From: Candidatus Aegiribacteria sp.
Lineage (GTDB): Bacteria; Fermentibacterota; Fermentibacteria; Fermentibacterales; JCC-6
Assembly (NCBI GenBank): GCA_021108005.1
Contig: JAIORS010000026.1
Coordinates: 1-46,122 of the forward strand
Length of the DNA: 46,122 nucleotides
Direction: 5' to 3'
The notes below the pieces were generated by a model. The model was given only the letters and a program-made list of their open reading frames with translations, made no database searches and was not told the origin of the DNA. Below are positions 42,063 to 46,122 of the stretch, piece after piece. A program made the position numbers and the translations under genes. Position 1 is the first letter of the stretch; every line of letters begins with the position of its first letter.

Positions 42063-44678
42063 TTACCTGGTATCCAGTATATCTCTTATCTTCTGGCGAA
42101 GAGCAGTGAGACTGAAGGGTTTCTGCAACAGCTCCTTGTCGCCTTTTTTTACGTCATCAGGCATGATCTCGCTTTTCATATAGCCGGTCATATAAAGGAT
42201 ACCGCCGTTGAAACCATCCTCTTTCAGCAAAGAAGCAAGAATTACGCCGCTGATGCCAGGCAAAACAATATCGGTAAGAAGGAACTGGAATTCATCACTG
42301 TTGCCTTCAAAGATTTTCAATGCTTCTTCCGCCGATACGGCAGACACCACCTTGTAGCCCTCTCGGGAAAGGTATCGCTCAACTATGCCTCTCAGGGCTT
42401 CATCATCCTCCACCAGAAGGATGTTCTCGCCTTTGCCGGATTCGGAGTTTTTTTCGGTCTGCTCCTCATGGTGAATATGTTCTCCCTCAACCCTGGGCAG
42501 ATATACCATGAAGGTTGTACCCACAGCGGGTTCACTGCTTACCTCAATAACTCCGTTGCTCTGTTTAATTATACCGTACACCATGGCAAGGCCGAGGCCG
42601 CTGCCTTTTACACTAAGCTTGGTGGAATAGAAAGGTTCGAAGATACGAGCCTGTGTATCTGCGTCCATTCCGCATCCGGTATCGCTGATAGAAAGTTGCA
42701 TGTACTGACCTGGATGAAGATCGGGATTGGTCACCAGTGAGTGTTCGTCAATATCAACGTTGCCAATCTCGATAGTGAGTTTACCCCCTGATCTCATGGC
42801 ATCTCTTGCGTTTATCACCAGATTGACGATTACCTGTTCGATCTGGCTTTCATCAGCGAAAACACATCCTGCGTCCTGCGGAAAGGATGTAAGAAGCTGA
42901 ATATCCTCGCTCAGCAGCCTGCTCAGCATCCTCTGAAGTCCTGATACGATCCTGCCCAGGTCCAGAACCCTCGGCTGCAGTATCTGCTGCCTGCTGAATG
43001 CAAGAAGCTGCTTGGTGAGTAGAGAGGCTCGATCGGCGGCTTTGCGTATTCCCTCGGCATCCGGTCGCATGGGATGGGTTCCAGGAATATCTAAAAGAAT
43101 GAATTCTGTATGACCCTTTATCACCGTAAGCAGGTTGTTGAAGTCGTGTGCGATCCCTCCCGCAAGCCTTCCGACAGCATCTAGTTTCTGCGACTGAAGA
43201 AGCTGAGCCTCAAGTATCTTCCTGTTGGTAATATCCCGCACCAGAGACTGGATACCCTGTGAAACACCGTCCCGCTCAACGACAGCAACACCAACCTCAA
43301 GCCAGATTCTGCCCCCACCTTTCTTAAGGCCTTCGAACTCGAATCTGTCGGGAACGTCCTCACCGGAAAGGTACCGTGTGTGGTAATCCAGAACCTTTTC
43401 TCTCCATTCCGGAGCAACACATCTGAAAGAATCCATATTCAGAAGATCATTCCGGGAGTAACCGAATATTTTCAGGAAACGGTCATTGGCGAAAAGAATT
43501 TTGCCCTTCTGATCATCAATCATTACCCCGTCAGAGATATGCTCCACCATCCTGCTGAGGAAATCGTTTTTTTCCTTAAGAAGTTCCTCAAGTTCCATGT
43601 TTTTCTTAAGAAGTTCTTCCTTGTGGACACTTATCTCCACATTGGCTTTCTTAAGCGATTCAGATTGTATCTCTATGAGGTGTTTCTTTTCTACTAGTTC
43701 AGTATTCTTAAGACGGTGAATTTCCGCTTCATGTTCAGCTTTCTCCGTCTGGTATTTAACATCTATCTCTGCAATGGCCTTGCTTTTCTCCAGATTGAAG
43801 AGTTTTCTCTCCAGTTCACTCATCCTTCTGTGATATTCAAGTGATTTCTTGAAATCCTGTTCCTTCTCGTAAAGCTCGCTGAGAGAATGGCATCCCTGCA
43901 TCATGAAATCCAATGCTTCTGACTGTTCAGCTATTTCAAGGCCCCTGTTCAGATATTCACGGGCATCGGTGTAATTACCCAGCTGAACATTACTTGTACC
44001 TATATTGATGTAATTGCCGGCAAGTGATCTCAGTTCTCCCACCTGTTCGCTGAGTTCCGCAGATCTCTTGAAGCAGGCGATTGCCTCTTCCAGGTTATCG
44101 TTCTTATAGTGGAGGATGCCAATATTGTTGGTGGCACTTCTGATCGTTTTTGTATCATCCTCTCCTATGGCCAATTCCAGTGATTTTGTCAGGTGCTTCA
44201 GCGCTTCTTCGTCTCTGTCTGAACTGAGAAGAACCAGACCAGTTGAGTTAAGGTTACTTGCGAGCTGTTTCCTGTCGCCGAGTTCTTCGTAAAGTGCCCT
44301 GCTTCTACCAAGATACTCAAGGGCATTTTCCTGTTCAGCACTTGAGTGATATACCTGAGCGATGTTTCCAAGCACTTTGGCCACACCCTGCTTTGAATCA
44401 AGTTTTTCGAAAAGAGAAAGAGCACTGTGAAGGTGTTTCAGGGCTTCAGCATGAGTAAGCTGACCAAGACAGGCTCTGCCAAGTGCATTCAGAGCTTTTG
44501 CTTCCAGCAGTCTGGACCCGGTGGATACCGATAGACTAAGGGCTTCTTCCGCGTATGAACGGGCTTTAGCAGGGGATACCTTGCAGTTCCTGAGGGAAAG
44601 ATCTATCAGTAGATCGATACGCTCCTTATCGGTTACCGATCTAAGTCTATCTTCCAGCGCCTGTATCGAATCGATCAT
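42063..44678 (-). CDS. Hybrid histidine kinase: TPR - coiled coil - PAS - HisKA - HATPase - REC
   Basis: 871 residues, no TM segment. TPR array about 60-300 (repeated ALxxLGxxxxxxG...A), coiled coil about 300-372, PAS domain about 373-488 (ISDGVMIDDQKGKILFANDR), HisKA with LAGGIAHDFNNLLTV (His511), HATPase (N-box VINARDAM, G1 SDTGCGMD, G2 KGSGLGLAMVYGI), and C-terminal receiver ILLVEDDEAL...LTDIVLPG (Asp803). A cytosolic sensor in which TPRs probably recruit a partner protein. No cognate DNA-binding regulator next to it. Confidence 0.94.
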   Translation of the reverse strand: MIDSIQALEDRLRSVTDKERIDLLIDLSLRNCKVSPAKARSYAEEALSLSVSTGSRLLEAKALNALGRACLGQLTHAEALKHLHSALSLFEKLDSKQGVAKVLGNIAQVYHSSAEQENALEYLGRSRALYEELGDRKQLASNLNSTGLVLLSSDRDEEALKHLTKSLELAIGEDDTKTIRSATNNIGILHYKNDNLEEAIACFKRSAELSEQVGELRSLAGNYINIGTSNVQLGNYTDAREYLNRGLEIAEQSEALDFMMQGCHSLSELYEKEQDFKKSLEYHRRMSELERKLFNLEKSKAIAEIDVKYQTEKAEHEAEIHRLKNTELVEKKHLIEIQSESLKKANVEISVHKEELLKKNMELEELLKEKNDFLSRMVEHISDGVMIDDQKGKILFANDRFLKIFGYSRNDLLNMDSFRCVAPEWREKVLDYHTRYLSGEDVPDRFEFEGLKKGGGRIWLEVGVAVVERDGVSQGIQSLVRDITNRKILEAQLLQSQKLDAVGRLAGGIAHDFNNLLTVIKGHTEFILLDIPGTHPMRPDAEGIRKAADRASLLTKQLLAFSRQQILQPRVLDLGRIVSGLQRMLSRLLSEDIQLLTSFPQDAGCVFADESQIEQVIVNLVINARDAMRSGGKLTIEIGNVDIDEHSLVTNPDLHPGQYMQLSISDTGCGMDADTQARIFEPFYSTKLSVKGSGLGLAMVYGIIKQSNGVIEVSSEPAVGTTFMVYLPRVEGEHIHHEEQTEKNSESGKGENILLVEDDEALRGIVERYLSREGYKVVSAVSAEEALKIFEGNSDEFQFLLTDIVLPGISGVILASLLKEDGFNGGILYMTGYMKSEIMPDDVKKGDKELLQKPFSLTALRQKIRDILDTR

Positions 44679-44834
44679 AAGAGCTGATTCCCCCTAGTTG
44701 ATTAAGCAATAGAAAAGCTAGTTTCCAAAAATACCGTGATTCGCTCACAACATGGCACCATTTTTTCCAGTTACCTCGGTTTTTCAACTTTAACTGATGA
44801 TAATACCTGCCACTCTGCCCGGTCAATTCCACGG

Positions 44835-44984
44835 ATGACAGAAGCCCTGGAAATGATGAAACAACAGATGGGTGCTATCGGGAAAGCGTATTCCACACTG
44901 AATGAACTTACTTCCGGTATCTACTTCCGGCGAATGGGGGTTGGGAATTTCATAGATATCCATAGGTTTGCAGTAATTGATTAG
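44835..44984 (+). pseudogene. Second T9SS-like sorting-tail remnant
   Basis: Short frame ending LTSGIYFRRMGVGNFIDIHR, FAVID and TAG. SGIYF.rm..G.F.d..rf..i again fits the final strands of T9SS C-terminal domains. No matching upstream gene body, no RBS. Lies in the gap 44679-45150, which holds only this and the next remnant. Confidence 0.45.
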
Positions 44985-45005
44985 TAAAAACAACCTGGGA
45001 GAAAT

Positions 45006-45131
45006 ATGTTAAGTAGAGATGAGAGAACAGAGAAAAAGATAGATAACAAATACAGGATTCAAATATTCGAATTAATGTTCGTTCTTGCTGTTATATCCGG
45101 ATGTACGTTCCCCGTGAAGACGGATACGTGA
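45006..45131 (+). pseudogene. 41-codon lipoprotein start, probably a remnant
   Basis: ATG with GGGAGAAAT ahead. Charged N-terminus, hydrophobic stretch FELMFVLAVIS and lipobox-like SGC followed by TFPVKTDT and TGA. Either a very small lipopeptide or the 5' end of a lipoprotein gene whose body is gone. The neighbouring sorting-tail remnant favours decay. Confidence 0.35.
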
Positions 45132-45150
45132 ATTCTCAATATCTTTTCTG

Positions 45151-46122
45151 TTAGTTCTCTTCTATGAGTTCAAGGATATATACGCGCGGATAGTCAGCTG
45201 GGTTATGATCCCATCCCAATATTCCGGATTCTGATACCTCTATGTTCCAGTATCTGGCGATTGCAGGGAGAGTGGTCTCTACAGATGTTACGAATGAACC
45301 ATCCCTTGAATCAAAAAGATCAAAAACAGGTGCAGCAGTTTCTCCTCTACCTGTTTTAACCCATATTCTGCCATCTCTATCCACACCAACCAGCAATCCG
45401 GCATTTCGAATAGAATCTGGTTCCCAGTTTGCACTCAGTTCTGTTATTGTTGATTCACTGCCAGGTCCTGGCACCATTATTCCGGGACGCGCTACATCGA
45501 ATTCTTCTTGGGTCATCGCTGTGATCTCCCAGGGGATTTCTGTATAGAAAACAGTATCACCCTCAGGAGAGAAGCCTGTGATAGCATATTCTTCTGTGGA
45601 TGAAGGGCAACAGAAGAACATTCCATCAGATGAGGTAGTGAAATTGTATGAGATCCTATCGTTCGATTGATGAACGGCATAGTTTTCCAGTAATACAAGA
45701 TCCGGTTCTGTAGAGTCAGACCAAACGCAATACTCCGAACCACTGAGAACTCTATCCTCTTCTTCATCGTAGTAGTAATTTATCCGCTTGCCGATAATCG
45801 AACCGGTTACACCTTGCTCAATGGTCATGGGTGCCATCGGATAGAAACCAATCAATTCCCGTTCTAATGAGCCTGTTGAATTGAAGAACACTACTTTTCC
45901 TGCATGTATGTCGGATACAGCAAAACCTCCGTTGGAAAGTGCTGTGATAGAGAATGGAAGCAGGAATTCACCCGGTCCGCTTCCGCCTGATCCCACTTGA
46001 GATATAAACTCACCATCTTCTGAATAGAGAAGAACCTTCTTCCTGTACATGTCAAGAAGAGCGATGCGGTCATCGTTCAGATATGCAGCATCAATGATTG
46101 TGCCAAATACATAATTGGAATC
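45151..46122 (-). CDS. 6-bladed beta-propeller protein (5' end outside the window)
   Basis: 324 codons visible; the frame stays open to the last base of the window (24 codons beyond the ATG at 46050, reading AAYLNDDRIALLDMYRKKVL), so the true start is outside. Propeller blades such as LLYSEDGEFISQVGSGGSGP, FAVSDIHAGKVVFFNSTGSL and VDRDGRIWVKT match the 6-bladed PF17170-type family, usually lipoproteins or periplasmic proteins. GSGGSGPGEF is the typical G.G.GpGEF phrase. Function unknown. Confidence 0.85.
   Translation of the reverse strand, partial: DSNYVFGTIIDAAYLNDDRIALLDMYRKKVLLYSEDGEFISQVGSGGSGPGEFLLPFSITALSNGGFAVSDIHAGKVVFFNSTGSLERELIGFYPMAPMTIEQGVTGSIIGKRINYYYDEEEDRVLSGSEYCVWSDSTEPDLVLLENYAVHQSNDRISYNFTTSSDGMFFCCPSSTEEYAITGFSPEGDTVFYTEIPWEITAMTQEEFDVARPGIMVPGPGSESTITELSANWEPDSIRNAGLLVGVDRDGRIWVKTGRGETAAPVFDLFDSRDGSFVTSVETTLPAIARYWNIEVSESGILGWDHNPADYPRVYILELIEEN

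Overview
This window is a gene-dense stretch of a chromosome from an uncultured, diderm, probably anaerobic bacterium. Evidence for a diderm cell is a predicted outer-membrane beta-barrel, several lipoproteins with lipoboxes, and two decayed copies of what look like type IX secretion (T9SS) C-terminal sorting tails. Evidence for anaerobic, ferredoxin-based metabolism is a complete 2-oxoacid:ferredoxin oxidoreductase operon (korDABC), an ATP-type PEP carboxykinase, the redox repressor Rex and a corrinoid adenosyltransferase. The mix fits an FCB-type candidate phylum (for example Fermentibacteria/Aegiribacteria-like), but this is an impression from gene content; no marker gene here settles the taxonomy. 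There is no phage, IS transposase gene or CRISPR array.

Layout. 1-6.3 kb: a TPR lipoprotein, a TolB-like propeller lipoprotein, murA (active-site Cys replaced by Asp), a DnaQ-fold exonuclease and a large lipoprotein. 6.3-9.5 kb: a minus-strand translation/isoprenoid operon, ubiA-like - ispE - tRNA-Gln - rplY - pth. 9.7-16.3 kb, plus strand: a Na/phosphate cotransporter with an extracytoplasmic Ig-like domain, a COG2403-type P-loop protein, then korD-korA-korB-korC. 16.3-20.8 kb, minus strand: a coupled cluster of UMF1-type MFS transporter, unknown membrane protein, B12/radical-SAM protein and a small conserved protein. 20.9-28.5 kb: pckA, a giant soluble-adenylyl-cyclase-like protein, rex, cobO and a beta-barrel protein. 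28.5-33.4 kb: rlmN, mtnP, thiL, a DUF4342 protein and an MscS channel with a cyclic-nucleotide-binding domain. 33.5-38.6 kb: an Mpv17-like membrane protein, a two-subunit xanthine-dehydrogenase-type molybdoenzyme and a patatin. 38.6-46.1 kb: flavodoxin, a secreted protein, an A+T-rich FetAB-type ABC transporter, a TPR-PAS hybrid histidine kinase, gene remnants, and a beta-propeller gene cut by the window edge.

Themes. (1) Cyclic-nucleotide signalling: a cyclase with split active-site residues like mammalian sAC, and a CNG-like MscS channel that could respond to its product. (2) Small non-coding palindromic or REP-like elements of three sequence families (core words GGGGTCGGACGTCACTTGC, AGGGTCAGGTCTTGCATCC and AGGGACGGAGGGAATTTATTT). 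They sit exactly against, or overlap, the stop codons of six genes. This is the most striking pattern in the window and suggests a mobile, probably RAYT-type, non-autonomous element whose ends tolerate or even supply stop codons. (3) Decayed secreted-protein genes in the intergenic gaps.
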